NCBI GenBank assembly: GCA_016196925.1
Contig: JACPWS010000032.1
Span: forward strand, 1 to 36,215
Source: Burkholderiales bacterium
Lineage (GTDB): Bacteria; Pseudomonadota; Gammaproteobacteria; Burkholderiales; Burkholderiaceae_D
Length of the DNA: 36,215 nucleotides
Direction of reading: 5' to 3'
Shown: positions 36,146 through 36,215 of the stretch, one piece after another
How the letters are laid out: each line of letters starts with the position of its first letter
Position numbering within the stretch: the stretch's first letter is position 1
The notes under the pieces: generated by a model
Told to the model about the DNA's origin: nothing
Databases searched by the model: none
What the model saw: only the letters and a program-made list of their open reading frames with translations
Position numbers and translations under genes: made by a program

Positions 36146-36215
36146 GCGCGTAGCTCAGCTGGTTAGAGCACTACCTTGACATGGTAGGGGTCGTTGGTTC
36201 GAGTCCAATCGTGCC
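36144..36215 (+). tRNA. tRNA-Val (anticodon GAC), cut by the window end
   Basis: The acceptor arm AGGCGCG (36144-36150) pairs with CGTGCC at the right edge, one base short; the discriminator and CCA lie beyond 36215. The anticodon stem CTACC/GGTAG holds the loop TTGACAT, giving GAC, which reads GTC and GTT. D-loop and T-loop (TTCGAGT) are standard. Confidence 0.93.

Noticed and set aside
1..36215. CRISPR array, prophage, insertion sequence, toxin-antitoxin or secretion system
   Set aside because: No regularly spaced repeats, transposase, integrase or phage genes are present; every large ORF belongs to a recognised metabolic or housekeeping family.

Overview
The window is a housekeeping stretch of a betaproteobacterial chromosome. 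The order Burkholderiales, and probably the family Oxalobacteraceae, fits best. The reasons are the block secG / tRNA-Leu / nuoA-N with separate nuoC and nuoD genes, a DUF2818-type membrane protein and a Nudix gene closing the nuo cluster, the neighbours pssA-leuA and rpsO-pnp, and the style of the proteins. This assignment rests on gene order and recognised families, not on a database search.

Layout. 1-1064: a non-coding start and a secreted SIMPL (DUF541) protein. 1178-3937: pssA and leuA, separated by a terminator and a leader region with a Leu-rich 29-codon ORF. 4055-6665: rpsO and pnp. 6773-9083: a quinone oxidoreductase, tpiA and secG. 9169-9253: tRNA-Leu(GAG). 9368-23989: a complete 14-gene respiratory complex I operon, nuoA to nuoN, followed by a DUF2818 membrane protein and an ADP-ribose pyrophosphatase-type Nudix hydrolase. 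24957-26627 (minus): ETF-ubiquinone oxidoreductase. 26930-28152: an SDR dehydrogenase overlapping a hotdog thioesterase, convergent with a PAS-LuxR regulator (minus). 29028-31385: scoA-scoB and, facing them, 3-hydroxybutyrate dehydrogenase. 31516-35001: an alpha/beta hydrolase, a RidA protein and RelA. 35042-36001 (minus): a zinc-type CDF exporter. The window ends inside tRNA-Val(GAC).

How the genes work together. The theme is aerobic energy metabolism. Complex I and ETF-QO both reduce the ubiquinone pool, one from NADH and one from acyl-CoA oxidation. bdhA with scoAB makes a 3-hydroxybutyrate to acetoacetyl-CoA route of the kind used to recycle polyhydroxybutyrate. Around this sit ribosome and RNA turnover (rpsO, pnp), protein export (secG), phosphatidylserine and leucine synthesis, and the stringent response (relA).

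I found no mobile element, CRISPR array, prophage or defence system. The signals that gene annotation does not explain are regulatory or repeat-like. They are: (1) a Leu-rich leader peptide before leuA that uses the rare CTA codon and whose ATG sits almost at the predicted transcription start; (2) a 25-bp near-palindrome present at two loci 30 kb apart, each with a second related copy beside it; (3) a nested inverted-repeat element before scoA; and (4) a TTCGTACGAA palindrome before the ETF-QO gene.
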